A stretch of DNA of 64,000 nt from CAWKGV01 sp963849305 (GCA_963849305.1 CAWKGV010000023.1:248001-312000); one strand, 5' to 3'. Shown: positions 8,557 through 17,190, numbered from the stretch's first letter. Made by a program: numbers and translations. Notes: generated from the letters alone by a model not told the origin.

Positions 8557-9510
8557 ATGGATGAGCCGACCACCGCCGACCGTTTCGTCGGCATCGACGT
8601 CTCCAAGGGCCGGGTCGACGTGCATGTTCGCCCGGACGGCACCGGGTTCGTCTGCACGACCGACCCCGACGGCCTGGCCGACCTGGCGAGCCGCTTGCAG
8701 CCGTTGCGGCCGAAGCTCGTCACCATGGAGGCGAGCGGCGGCTATGAGGGCGTCGTCGCCGCGGCGCTGGCCGAGGCCGGCCTGCCGGTCGCCATCGTCA
8801 ACCCACGTCAGGTGCGCAAATTCGCCGGCGCGATCGGCCGGCTCGCCAAGACCGACGCCATCGATGCCGGCGTCATCGCCCATTTCGCCGATGCCATCCG
8901 GCCCGAGCCGAAGCCGATGCCCGATGCGCTCTCGCTGCGCCTGCGCGAGCTGCTCGCGCGACGCCGCCAGCTCGTGGTCATGATCAACGCCGAGAAGCAG
9001 CGCCTCGGCAAAGCCGCCGACAAGCTCGCCCAGCGTTCGTTCAAGACCATCCTGCGCAGCTTGCAGGCCGAGCGTGAGCGCATCGACCGCGCCATCGACA
9101 AGCTGATCGAGGACAGCCCGGTGTTCTGCGCCAAGCAGGACCTGCTCAAGAGCGTCCCGGGCATCGGCGACGTCATCGCCCGCACGCTGATCGTCGAACT
9201 GCCGGAACTCGGCACCGTCGATCGCCACCAGATCGCGGCTCTGGCGGGCGTCGCGCCGATGAACCGCGATAGCGGCCGTTATCGCGGCAAGCGACGCATC
9301 CAAGGCGGTCGGGTCGCGGTGCGCGCGCCGCTCTATATGGCCTGTCTGGTCGCGATCCGGCGCAATCCGCCGCTGCGCCGCTTCTACCAACGGCTGCGCC
9401 AAGCCGGCAAACCCGCGCGGCTCGCCCTGGTCGCCGTCATGCGCAAGCTGCTCACCACCCTCAACGCCATCCTGCGCGACAATGCGACATGGGCGCACGC
9501 CCAGTCCTGA
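8557..9510 (+). CDS. IS110-family transposase (DEDD type)
   Basis: 317 residues. The N-terminal RuvC-like DEDD domain starts FVGIDVSKGRVDVHV with further acidic residues in MEASGGYEG and KTDAIDAGVIAHFAD. The C-terminal Tnp_IS116/IS110/IS902 domain has LKSVPGIGDVIARTL and ALAGVAPMNRDSGRYRGKR, including the conserved Ser. ATG 8557 is chosen over GTG 8554 because it lies seven bases after AGGAGG. The frame is intact, so the element may be active. Confidence 0.9.
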   Translation: MDEPTTADRFVGIDVSKGRVDVHVRPDGTGFVCTTDPDGLADLASRLQPLRPKLVTMEASGGYEGVVAAALAEAGLPVAIVNPRQVRKFAGAIGRLAKTDAIDAGVIAHFADAIRPEPKPMPDALSLRLRELLARRRQLVVMINAEKQRLGKAADKLAQRSFKTILRSLQAERERIDRAIDKLIEDSPVFCAKQDLLKSVPGIGDVIARTLIVELPELGTVDRHQIAALAGVAPMNRDSGRYRGKRRIQGGRVAVRAPLYMACLVAIRRNPPLRRFYQRLRQAGKPARLALVAVMRKLLTTLNAILRDNATWAHAQS

Positions 9511-9747
9511 CCGTCGACAGCATCCCCGCACCTGCGTCCGCGGCGTCCGGCGGCTCAAGGCCGCAAGCCGCCGAAGGCGGGGGCGCGACAGCGCCAGCCT
9601 TGAACCCCCGGGCGACGCGGACGACCCTTCGACGCTCATTTCGACCCTTGACCTTCAAGACAGTCGCTCCTCTCCTCGCGGCTCAGAGCCGCTTTCGAGC
9701 CTAACGCACTATTAGTTTCATACCAGGGGCTTTGGATGACCGGCCAC

Positions 9748-9777
9748 AAGGGCGCATGCCCCGCGACACGCACCCTT
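9748..9777 (-). terminator. Hairpin after tannase 2
   Basis: Read on the minus strand, AAGGGUGCGUGU pairs with GGCAUGCGCCCUU using several G-U wobble pairs, 12 bases past the stop codon. Position matches the perfect palindrome after tannase 1, so the pair descends from one hairpin and has kept its fold through wobble changes. Confidence 0.5.
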
Positions 9778-9789
9778 GCGCCGCGGCGA

Positions 9790-11517
9790 TCAGTTGCTGT
9801 AGGCGCCGCCTGGGGCGAGGCCTTGGTCCCTGGGGTCTTGGTCGGGCTCGTCGTTGGCGCAGGCGAAGCTGCTGGCGCTGGTTGGATCGCCCGAGCCATT
9901 GTACCGGGCGACCTGCGGGAAGGGGCAGAGCGGCCGCTGGAAGGCGATGCCGTTCGCCGGCACATCGTTCACGTATTTGGTGGCAATGAATTGGTCCGGG
10001 GCAACACCTTGTTGCACCCAGCGGTCGAGCGCGATCAACAGATCATGGTCGGCATCAAGCACCGGCCCGTTGAGCGAGTTACCAAAGGCGTTCGGCCCGG
10101 GGCCGCCCGAACAGTGGGCCATGCCCGGCACCATGAACAGGCGGTAGAAGCTTTGCAGGTCTTGATAGCCTGGCCGGCTGCCGGACACCGCCTGCTTGAC
10201 CTGGTTATAGTAGTTGACGCTGTTGATCGGCGCGATCGCCGAATCCGCCCAGCCGACGTAATGGATCATCTTGCCGCCGTGGCTCCTGAACGGCCGCAGG
10301 TCTGGATTGGTCGAGTCGACGATTGGGCCGACACCTTCATCCGCGAACGCCACATCGCTGGGGAAACTGAAGGTGCGGAAATCGAAATTCGGGTTCTCGA
10401 ACACGAAGTACGCAAAGAAGTTGTTACCAAAAAACATTTGCAACGCTTGGCCATTCGCGACCGCCGTCGGAATATCGGTGGCGTTGGTCAAATCGGCGGC
10501 GGCCGACGTGCCGACGATCCAGGCCGGCCAATCCGCGGGATCGGCCTCGCTGCCTGGCTCGTAGCCTGGAAAGATCAGCGCGCCGGTTTGCGGGTCGTGC
10601 GGGCCGTCGTAGATCTTCTGCACCGCCGTTACCTGCTCGGCGGAAAGGCAGGTGCTGGGATCTTGACCGGCTTGACACTGGACTGTCGCCGGATCGAATT
10701 TGCAATCACGCGGGTCGTTGAGAAACGGATCGGTGCTCAGCCCGCCATCCTGGCCGGCACATTGGGCGAGCGCGGCGGCACTGACCACGGATAGAAGGCT
10801 CGGGGGAACATAGCTCGCCGGGTCGTTCAGCAACGCCTGCTCGTTCCAGATGAAGCCTGATACGAGATGCACGGAGGCGTTGGCCGGGGATCCGACGATG
10901 ATGCCGTCGAAATCATCCGGGAATCGCTGCGCTTCCATCAGCGCCTCGCGCCCCCCATCCGAGCAGCCGAAGAAATATGAGCGACTCGGATTGTCGCCGC
11001 TCCAGGCGGCGATAATCGCCTTCGCCTTGTCGGTCGTCTCCTTCAGCGCGCGATAGCCGTAGTCGATGAGCTTCTCCGGGTGGCCCGATGCGAATGTGGC
11101 GCCCCCGTTCGTCTGGTTTCCGTCATCGGTGGCCGCGCCGGCATAGCCGCGCTGGATGGCTTCGGCGAGGCCACTATAGCCGATCGTGCCGCAGAAACCG
11201 CCGCAGCCGAGCTGCTCGTACTTCCCGTTGAAGCTGCCATCGGTCGGAAACCAGACCTCCAGATTGATGAGCGAGTCGCTGGTGGGCGTGGAGGTGACGG
11301 CGACCCGGCAGAACGGCGGCAGGCCGGTGAGCGGCGTCGTCGTTCCCGGCGGGGTGAATGAGCCTGAGGTCACCGACTGCGCGGCGGTAACGGTGGCGTT
11401 CGGCAGAGACAAGCCTGCGAGGCTCTCGCAGGTCGCGGCAGATGCCGAGGCCGCGGCCATGACGGTGGCGGTGAGCGATACCGTCGACAGAACAAGGGCC
11501 TTGAGACAAGTATTCAC
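9790..11517 (-). CDS. Secreted tannase/feruloyl esterase family protein, copy 2
   Basis: 575 residues, closely similar to the gene at 6652-8379 along the whole length, with scattered substitutions and one compensating indel at each of residues 29-30 and about 445. Signal peptide, Ser186 in GCSDGG, Asp in GWADSAI and His468 in PGMAHCSGG are all kept. GTG start at 11517 with AGGAGG as in copy 1. Its upstream region is uninterrupted and shows what copy 1 had before the IS110 insertion. Both copies have intact active sites, so different ester preferences or regulation are possible. Confidence 0.9.
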   Translation of the reverse strand: MNTCLKALVLSTVSLTATVMAAASASAATCESLAGLSLPNATVTAAQSVTSGSFTPPGTTTPLTGLPPFCRVAVTSTPTSDSLINLEVWFPTDGSFNGKYEQLGCGGFCGTIGYSGLAEAIQRGYAGAATDDGNQTNGGATFASGHPEKLIDYGYRALKETTDKAKAIIAAWSGDNPSRSYFFGCSDGGREALMEAQRFPDDFDGIIVGSPANASVHLVSGFIWNEQALLNDPASYVPPSLLSVVSAAALAQCAGQDGGLSTDPFLNDPRDCKFDPATVQCQAGQDPSTCLSAEQVTAVQKIYDGPHDPQTGALIFPGYEPGSEADPADWPAWIVGTSAAADLTNATDIPTAVANGQALQMFFGNNFFAYFVFENPNFDFRTFSFPSDVAFADEGVGPIVDSTNPDLRPFRSHGGKMIHYVGWADSAIAPINSVNYYNQVKQAVSGSRPGYQDLQSFYRLFMVPGMAHCSGGPGPNAFGNSLNGPVLDADHDLLIALDRWVQQGVAPDQFIATKYVNDVPANGIAFQRPLCPFPQVARYNGSGDPTSASSFACANDEPDQDPRDQGLAPGGAYSN

Positions 11518-11718
11518 GGTTTCCTCCTCTCCTCGCGGCTGCAGGCCGCTTCGGCTTTCGAAGCCCTTTATTTATCAAAGCAGAGTTACCGATCTCGTTC
11601 GGGCCTGCAAGAGGACGCCGCGCCAATTTTCTCCGTTCCGAACGCGTCTCTGTAATGTTGCGACGGTGCGAAACAAGCCTGCTTTCGGCCAAGTCCGCGC
11701 ATCAAGCAAAGTGTTGGC

Positions 11719-12297
11719 TTAGAATGAAGCTTGTTCGCTTCCTGGCGCCAAGAGATCAAGCTCGGCGTAAAGCTCGGCGAGCCTGATCTCGACCTCGATC
11801 TCCGGCATCTGCAAATTGTCCTCCTCGGTGAGCGCGCGCGCGACCCAGTTGGCCCCGTGTCGGGCGAAGACAGTCGCGGCGATGCTGTCTTGCTCGAGGA
11901 TGACGTATCGCTGGATCGACGGCGTCGCCTGATACTCGCGCAGCTTCTCGATCCGGTCGGTGCGGGAGGTGCCGGCACTGAGGATCTCGAAAACGACCAC
12001 CGGCTCCCGGATAATGGTTTCGTCGCGAGCCACACGGGTGCAGTTGACGAACGCGTCCGGGTAGCGGATGCGGCCCTGCACCTCGATTTTGGTCGTCGGC
12101 CCCCAGGTCCGGCATGGCTTGCCGTGTAGCCGCTCGCGCAGGATCGCGCGCAAAGTGGCACCGATCGCTTCGTGCGCTGCGGTTCCGCCGGTCATGGCAA
12201 CCGGCTCGAAGCCGTCGAATTCGTAGCGCAGTTCCTGCTGCTGCTCCCAGTCGAGGAACTGCCGCAACGTCATCGGCTTGCGAAGGGGGATGGTCAT
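11719..12297 (-). CDS. Uma2-family (DUF820) putative restriction-like endonuclease
   Basis: 192 residues. Seen: MTLRQFLDWEQQQELRYEFD, GGTAAHEAIGATLRAIL, YPDAFVNC (the PD of the nuclease core) and VFEILSAGTSRTDRIEKLREY (E and the downstream Lys). This is the PD-(D/E)XK-like signature of the Uma2 family, common in cyanobacteria and environmental proteobacteria in many copies. No partner gene is linked, so no defence or mobility role can be assigned. ATG 12297. Confidence 0.8.
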   Translation of the reverse strand: MTIPLRKPMTLRQFLDWEQQQELRYEFDGFEPVAMTGGTAAHEAIGATLRAILRERLHGKPCRTWGPTTKIEVQGRIRYPDAFVNCTRVARDETIIREPVVVFEILSAGTSRTDRIEKLREYQATPSIQRYVILEQDSIAATVFARHGANWVARALTEEDNLQMPEIEVEIRLAELYAELDLLAPGSEQASF

Positions 12298-12434
12298 GGC
12301 GCGCCTTCGATACGGAGGCCAGTTTAGCGACCCGCGATCGGCGAAGCCAGGGCGGCCTAGCTAGAGCACTTCCTGGGCGACTGTTCTTGTCGCTACGGCC
12401 CTCAAGATAGCACCGGGTGGCGCTTGCGCGCGCC

Positions 12435-12462
12435 GACCTCTCCCGCAAGCGCGGGAGAGGTC
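12435..12462. repeat. 12-bp perfect hairpin, likely terminator or dispersed repeat
   Basis: Arms gacctctcccgc and gcgggagaggtc with an aagc loop, 16 bases downstream of the minus-strand small secreted protein gene. The ACCTCTCCCGC..GCGGGAGAGGT core is a common dispersed intergenic palindrome in GC-rich proteobacteria. It could act as a transcript end. No U tract. Confidence 0.6.
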
Positions 12463-12477
12463 ACGTTCCGGTTGGCA

Positions 12478-12735
12478 CTAATCCCTAGCGACGTGCGCGC
12501 GGTCGCGTAACGCCGCGTTCCGCTCCGGCTTTCGAGCTGCGTTGGCGGAGTCGTTGGCACCGAACAGGCGGCTGATCCACTGTGACGGACTGCTGTCCGG
12601 CCCAAGTGGCTCGATGAATGCCGATTGCGGATGCAACTGATTGGCCTGAAGGAGCGCGTTCGGCATCCCTTGGGCAAGGGCGGCGCCGGCCGACAGCGAG
12701 AGCAGGGCGGCAGCGAGTGGCATGGTCTTGTTCAT
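12478..12735 (-). CDS. Small secreted protein of unknown function
   Basis: 85 residues. MNKTMPLAAALLSLSAGAALAQ is a clear Sec signal peptide ending ALA-Q, leaving a mature peptide of about 64 residues without Cys and without a recognisable domain. ATG 12735 follows GGGAG. Two TGTACA palindromes lie 160-200 bases upstream and a hairpin lies just downstream. I do not recognise the family. Confidence 0.6.
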   Translation of the reverse strand: MNKTMPLAAALLSLSAGAALAQGMPNALLQANQLHPQSAFIEPLGPDSSPSQWISRLFGANDSANAARKPERNAALRDRAHVARD

Positions 12736-12896
12736 GGTGGAACTCCCGAGTGCAGGTTGCGTCTGTCGTGCATGCTCGGTTCGCTTGCTGGATCACCGCG
12801 ATGCACGCGCGATCTATCGCCGGCTCAGGCCCGCTAATCGATTACGTCGGACGTAAAAAAAGCACGTCGCAAATATGAACGCCGGGTTAATGGCTT

Positions 12897-12934
12897 GTGT
12901 ACACCTTGGGCGCGCGGCGGGCCGATGTGTACAT
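12897..12934. promoter_or_regulatory. Pair of TGTACA palindromes spaced 30 bp
   Basis: GTGTACAC at 12897-12904 and GTGTACAT at 12927-12934, centres exactly 30 bases (about three helical turns) apart. They lie in the gap upstream of the small secreted protein gene (minus) and downstream of the prenyltransferase. The same octamer is found three times at 63198-63279. They may be binding sites of one dimeric regulator; the regulator is unknown. Confidence 0.4.
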
Positions 12935-12976
12935 CGCGAGTTGACAATAATTTTCGAGCGCGCCCTGGCCGGCGAG

Positions 12977-13867
12977 CTAGAGCCCGAACCGGCGCTCTCG
13001 GCCCTGATAGGTGCGGATGGCGCGCAGCAGGTCGATGCGCCTGAAGGCCGGCCAGTTCACGTCGGTGAAGTGGAACTCGCTGTGGACGCTCTGCCAGAGC
13101 AGGAATCCCGACAGCCGAAGCTCACCGCTGGTGCGGATGATCAGGTCGGGGTCGGGCAGGCTCGGCGAATAGAGGTGCCGGGCGATCGCCTCGGGGGTTG
13201 CCTCGGTCGCGGCCTGATCGAGCGTGAGCCGCCGGTCGGCGCAATCGCGCAGCAGCGAGCGCAGCGCATCGGCGATCTCCTCGCGCCCGCCGTAGTTGGC
13301 GGCGATGGTCAGGGTCATCTGCCGGTTCGCGGCGGTCGCCTCGCACGCGCGCTCGATCGCCGCCATCAGGCTCGCCGGCAGCAGGTCGAGCCGGCCAATC
13401 GCCTGCACCCGCACGCCCAGCCGATGCAGCCGCGGATCGGCGGCCAGGCCGCGCATCTTCGATTCGATCGCGGCGAGGATGCCGGAGACCTGCTCGGCCG
13501 GGCGCGCCAGGTTGTCGGTGGAGCAGACCCAGAGCGTGACCGCCTGCACGCCAAGCTCGGTGCACCAATCGAGCACCTCGTCGAGCTTGCCGGCGCCCAT
13601 TTCGTAGATCTGGCGGAAGTCCCGCATCCCCTGGTCGCGAGCGTGCCGGCGGTTGCCATCCAGGATGAACCCGACATGGCCCGGGATCGCGCGGGCCTTC
13701 ACCTCGGCCAGAAGCTGCGCCTCGTAGGGGCGATAGGCCCAGGCGGCGCCGGTGGCCGCAACCTGCCCTGCAAGGCGCCGAGCCCGTCGCATCAGGGCTT
13801 GCCAGGGCGAGAGACCAGACGGGAGCCGGGCAGCATCCCTGACTGCGATCGTCACGTCTTGCGGCAT
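12977..13867 (-). CDS. Cis-prenyltransferase (isoprenyl diphosphate synthase), short-chain Z-type-like
   Basis: 296 residues. Catalytic Asp70 in GFILDGNRRHARDQG, then VCSTDNLARP, ANYGGREEI and PDLIIRTSGELRLSGFLLWQSVHSEF. These are the five conserved regions of UppS-type enzymes that condense isopentenyl diphosphate in cis. Ordinary UppS proteins have SSENWNRP at the second region and start about 45 residues later. The STDNL-RP form, with Trp replaced by Leu, and the DVNWPAFRRIDLLRAIRTY tail recall actinobacterial Z-farnesyl diphosphate synthases. Product length is not proven. No cdsA or dxr next to it, so it is probably not the housekeeping copy. Confidence 0.8.
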   Translation of the reverse strand: MPQDVTIAVRDAARLPSGLSPWQALMRRARRLAGQVAATGAAWAYRPYEAQLLAEVKARAIPGHVGFILDGNRRHARDQGMRDFRQIYEMGAGKLDEVLDWCTELGVQAVTLWVCSTDNLARPAEQVSGILAAIESKMRGLAADPRLHRLGVRVQAIGRLDLLPASLMAAIERACEATAANRQMTLTIAANYGGREEIADALRSLLRDCADRRLTLDQAATEATPEAIARHLYSPSLPDPDLIIRTSGELRLSGFLLWQSVHSEFHFTDVNWPAFRRIDLLRAIRTYQGRERRFGL

Positions 13868-14032
13868 CGAGCGTTCATTTCCGATCGGCCGCTACTTACA
13901 CCAGCTAGCAATGCCCCGGCCATCACCGATTGACGCCGATCCGTGAGAATGGCCAGCTAAGCGCCCATCGGCGCGTTCCGCCAGGTCCGGCCCGACGGAC
14001 GACGCCTTGCCAGCAACCAGGGAGAGACGGCG

Positions 14033-14425
14033 ATGCCAGCGATCTCGCTCAACCACTACACGATCAATGTGCGCGACCTGGATGCAACGAAGGACTTCTA
14101 CGAAGACATCGTCGGTCTGAAGTCCGGCGAGCGGCCGCCGCTGCCCTTCCCGGGCTATTGGCTTTATTGTGGGGCCACGCCGGTCGTGCATCTGGTTGGC
14201 CATCGGCCGGAGAACGCGCCGATCGAAGGGGCGCCCGAGACCGGTCGGCTGGACCACATCGCTTTCGCCGCCGAGGATCTGGATCAGATGAAGCAGCGGT
14301 TGCGGGCGCGGGGGGTCGCCTTCGATGAGCGGGTGCTCCCCCGGCTCAACATGACCCAGTTGTTCTTTTCCGACCCCGACGGGATCAGCATCGAGTTCAA
14401 CTTCCCCGCGGCCGAGACGGCCTGA
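14033..14425 (+). CDS. VOC-family (glyoxalase/dioxygenase fold) protein
   Basis: 130 residues, two beta-alpha-beta-beta-beta modules. LNHYTINVRDLDATKDFYEDIVGLK carries the first metal-ligand His; RLDHIAFAAEDLDQMKQRL and FFSDPDGISIEFNF carry the later His and Glu. Such proteins are metal-dependent lyases, isomerases or resistance proteins; the substrate is not readable. ATG 14033 follows GGGAGAG. Followed after 33 bases by the NDUFA9-like gene and probably co-transcribed. Confidence 0.8.
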   Translation: MPAISLNHYTINVRDLDATKDFYEDIVGLKSGERPPLPFPGYWLYCGATPVVHLVGHRPENAPIEGAPETGRLDHIAFAAEDLDQMKQRLRARGVAFDERVLPRLNMTQLFFSDPDGISIEFNFPAAETA

Positions 14426-14458
14426 CCCCGGCGACATAGGCGGCGGCGGGAGAGAGGA

Positions 14459-15499
14459 ATGGCGACGCGCAGCGTGGCGACTGTGTTCGGCGGCTCGGGG
14501 TTCATCGGCCGTTACGTCGTCAGGCGGCTGGCGCAGAGGGGCTATGTCGTGCGGGTCGCCGTCCGCGATCCGGTGGGCGCCGGCTTCCTCAAGCCGATGG
14601 GTGCGGTCGGGCAGGTCGTTCCGCTTTATGCCTCGGTGCTGAACAACGGCACGGTGCAGTGGGCGGTGCAGGGCGCAGATCTGGTGGTGAACCTGGTCGG
14701 CATCCTGGCCGAGCGGCGCTCGGGCGAGTTCCAGGCGATCCATGCCGAGGGCGCGGAGCGGGTGGCGCATCTGGCCGCCACAGCGGGCGTGTTTCGGCTA
14801 GTCCACCTCTCGGCCATCGGTGCCGACCCCGCGAGCCCGAGCCACTATGGGGCGAGTAAGGCGGCGGGCGAGCAGGCAGTGCGCCAGCAATTCCCCGCGG
14901 TTACGATCCTGCGGCCGTCGATCGTGTTCGGGCCGGAGGACCAGTTCTTCAACCGGTTCGCGCGTATGGCCCAATTCGCGCCAGTGATGCCGGTGATCGC
15001 GGGGAAGACCCGGTTCCAGCCGGTCTATGTGGGCGACGTGGCGGATGCGGTGATCGCCGCGCTTGGGCGGGCGGAAGCGGCGGGCGGCCTGTACGAGCTG
15101 GGCGGGCCGGCGGTGTGGACCTTTCGCGAGGTGCTCGCCTACGTGCTGCACGAGACCAGACGACGCCGACCGATGATCGGCCTGCCGGCCGCACTTACGC
15201 GTTTGCTCGCCCGGGTAATGGAGCTGGTGCCCGGCCAGCCGCTAACGCGCGATCAGCTGCTGATGCTGGAACGCGACAACGTGGTCGCGCCCGGCGCGCC
15301 CGGCCTCGCCGAGCTTGGGATCGCCGCCACTCCGGTAGAGTTGGTCGTCCCATCCTATCTGCGACAGTACCAACCTGGAGGCGGCCGGCGCATTTACCCT
15401 CGCGAGGGGGCGGATAGGCTTCAAACCGGACCTTTCGTTCCCCTCGCCCCGGCTGCCTTAGATCAGAGAAACGTGAGCAATCGTGATTTAAGCCAGTAG
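14459..15499 (+). CDS. Complex I NDUFA9-family NAD(P)-binding protein (atypical SDR)
   Basis: 346 residues. GGSGFIGRYVVRRLAQRGYVVRVAVRD at the N-terminus is the NAD(P)-binding site. LVNLVGIL, HLSAIGADPASPSHYGASKAAGE and RPSIVFGPEDQFFNRFA define the NDUFA9-like subgroup of extended SDRs, found free-standing in alphaproteobacteria and as an accessory subunit of mitochondrial complex I. The Tyr and Lys of YGASK are kept. Preceded by a GAGAGAGGA ribosome site. The last 30 residues are low-complexity and may be an extension. Confidence 0.8.
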   Translation: MATRSVATVFGGSGFIGRYVVRRLAQRGYVVRVAVRDPVGAGFLKPMGAVGQVVPLYASVLNNGTVQWAVQGADLVVNLVGILAERRSGEFQAIHAEGAERVAHLAATAGVFRLVHLSAIGADPASPSHYGASKAAGEQAVRQQFPAVTILRPSIVFGPEDQFFNRFARMAQFAPVMPVIAGKTRFQPVYVGDVADAVIAALGRAEAAGGLYELGGPAVWTFREVLAYVLHETRRRRPMIGLPAALTRLLARVMELVPGQPLTRDQLLMLERDNVVAPGAPGLAELGIAATPVELVVPSYLRQYQPGGGRRIYPREGADRLQTGPFVPLAPAALDQRNVSNRDLSQ

Positions 15500-15609
15500 A
15501 ATTGACCTATCGGCGGAAGACCTCTCGCCAAGGCGGGGATCCGCGACTATCATCTCGTTGGGCGTGCCTGCTCGGCGAACGCGCGCCCGTCCTGCGAGGA
15601 GGGGAGCAG

Positions 15610-17046
15610 ATGCCCGAGCACATGCTGCGGTTCGTCACCGTGCCGCAACAGATGCCGGAGAAGCGCCCGATCGGCGAACGGCGGAGCGACTTCGCCGAGA
15701 TCTACCGCATCTTCTCCGATCGCGAGGCGGCCGCTCAGTCGAGCCGGTGCAGCCAGTGCGGCGTGCCGTTCTGCTCTGTGCATTGCCCGTTACAGAACCA
15801 CATCCCGGACTGGCTGAAGCTCACGGCGGAGGGCCGGCTGGAGGAGGCGTACGAGGTCGCCTCGGCGACCAACAACTTCCCCGAGATTTGTGGCCGCATC
15901 TGCCCGCAGGACCGGCTCTGCGAAGGCAATTGCGTGATCGAGAAAGGCTACGAGAGCGTCACCATCGGGGCGGTGGAGCGATATATCACCGACACCGCGT
16001 TCGAACGGGGCTGGGTGAAGCCGGCCCTCCCCCGGCGCGAGTTGGACCGCTCGGTCGGGATCATCGGGGCCGGTCCGGGCGGCCTGGCCGCGGCCGAGCA
16101 ATTGCGCCGGCGCGGCTATCAGGTGACGATCTATGACCGTTACGACCGCGCGGGCGGGCTGCTGATCTACGGCATCCCCAATTTCAAGCTGGAAAAGCCG
16201 GTGGTCCTGCGCCGGCACGCCTTGTGCGAGCAAGCCGGCATCAGCTTCGAGTTGAATTGCGCCGTGGGCCAGGACGTATCATTGGGCGAGCTGCGCGCCC
16301 GGCACGACGCGGTGCTGATCGCCACCGGCGTTTATAGGGCGCGCGAGCTGGGCGGCCCCAACGCCAGCCTGCCCGGGATCGTGCCGGCACTCGACTACCT
16401 GGTCGCCTCGAACCGCGAGAACCTGGGCGACGCGGTGCCCGATTTCGCCTCGGGGCTCCTAGACGCGCGGGGCAAGGACGTGGTGGTGGTCGGCGGCGGC
16501 GACACGGCGATGGACTGCGTCCGCACCGCGGTCCGCCAGGGGGCCAGGTCGGTGAAATGTCTCTACCGGCGGGACCGCGCCAACATGCCGGGCTCGCTGC
16601 GCGAGGTGAAGAACGCCGAGGAGGAGGGGGTGGAGTTCGTCTGGCTCTCCGCCCCCGAGGCGTTCCTGGGCGATGACCGGGTGCGGGGCGTGCGCGCGAC
16701 GCGGATGCATCTCGGCCTGCCGGACGCGACCGGCCGGCAGGCGGTGGAGCCGATCGAGGGCGGCCATTTCACGGTCAAGGCCGACCTCGTGATCAAGGCG
16801 CTTGGGTTCGACCCGGAAGACTTGCCGGGGATGTTCGCCGAGCCTGACCTCGCGCTGACCCGCTGGGGCACGCTCAGGATCAACCACCGGACCTTCATGA
16901 CCAACCTGCCCGGCGTGTTCGCGGCCGGGGACATCGTGCGCGGCGCCAGCCTGGTGGTGTGGGCGATCCGCGACGGCCGCGACGCGGCGGCGCAGATGCA
17001 CAAGTATATCGAGCAGCAGCAGACACTCGCCGTGGCGGCGGACTAG
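15610..17046 (+). CDS. gltD: Glutamate synthase (NADPH) small subunit
   Basis: 478 residues. Two Cys clusters, CSQCGVPFCSVHCPLQN and CGRICPQDRLCEGNC, bind Fe-S centres. GIIGAGPGGLAAAEQLRRRG binds FAD and VVVGGGDTAMDC binds NADPH. TNLPGVFAAGDIVRGASLVVWAIRDGR closes the FAD site. It oxidises NADPH and passes electrons to the large subunit for glutamate synthesis in ammonia assimilation. ATG 15610 follows GAGGAGGGGAG. The open frame extends 36 codons upstream, but no start with a ribosome site is seen there. gltB follows after 144 bases containing a repeat. Confidence 0.95.
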   Translation: MPEHMLRFVTVPQQMPEKRPIGERRSDFAEIYRIFSDREAAAQSSRCSQCGVPFCSVHCPLQNHIPDWLKLTAEGRLEEAYEVASATNNFPEICGRICPQDRLCEGNCVIEKGYESVTIGAVERYITDTAFERGWVKPALPRRELDRSVGIIGAGPGGLAAAEQLRRRGYQVTIYDRYDRAGGLLIYGIPNFKLEKPVVLRRHALCEQAGISFELNCAVGQDVSLGELRARHDAVLIATGVYRARELGGPNASLPGIVPALDYLVASNRENLGDAVPDFASGLLDARGKDVVVVGGGDTAMDCVRTAVRQGARSVKCLYRRDRANMPGSLREVKNAEEEGVEFVWLSAPEAFLGDDRVRGVRATRMHLGLPDATGRQAVEPIEGGHFTVKADLVIKALGFDPEDLPGMFAEPDLALTRWGTLRINHRTFMTNLPGVFAAGDIVRGASLVVWAIRDGRDAAAQMHKYIEQQQTLAVAAD

Positions 17047-17090
17047 GAGGAGCGGCGATCCAAGGCAAGGTTCGTCCCGCCCGGACCTGC

Positions 17091-17138
17091 GTTGGATGCC
17101 CGGCCTACCCCCGGATCACAGTCCGGGGCGGGCATGAC
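17091..17138. repeat. REP-like half unit between gltD and gltB
   Basis: GGATGCCCG at one end and CGGGCATGAC at the other form an outer stem around an inner CCCCGGA/TCCGGGG stem. It matches the second hairpin of the doublet at 441-525 in outline. It lies inside the glutamate synthase operon and could tune the relative mRNA level of the two subunits. Confidence 0.65.
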
Positions 17139-17190
17139 GAGGTGAGAGAGGTAGCGCGTACACTTGGCCAGATACCGAGCGGAGACCACG

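Larger units (their letters stand above)
8391..9666 (+). mobile_element. Complete IS110-family insertion sequence
   Basis: About 1276 bp with one transposase gene on the plus strand, about 165 bp of non-coding left end and 156 bp of right end. The borders come from comparison with the intact upstream region of tannase 2 (11518-11540). There the sequence runs without interruption through cctcctctcctcgcgg. Here it is interrupted after 8390 and resumes at 9667, with the five bases ctcct present on both sides (8386-8390 and 9667-9671). A truncated copy of the same element is at 48427-48928. Confidence 0.85.

Noticed and set aside
8391..9666. ctcct flanks as a classic transposition target duplication
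   Set aside because: IS110 elements generally do not make staggered-cut duplications; the shared bases may reflect a core sequence matched by donor and target.
12435..12462. CRISPR-like repeat
   Set aside because: Single palindrome; no array of direct repeats with spacers exists anywhere in the window.
12941..12963. TTGACA as a plus-strand -35 promoter element
   Set aside because: No -10 hexamer at 16-18 bp spacing and no plus-strand gene starts nearby.
13892..14770. Minus-strand open frame over the VOC and NDUFA9-like genes
   Set aside because: No recognisable domain; both plus-strand genes have ribosome sites and family motifs.
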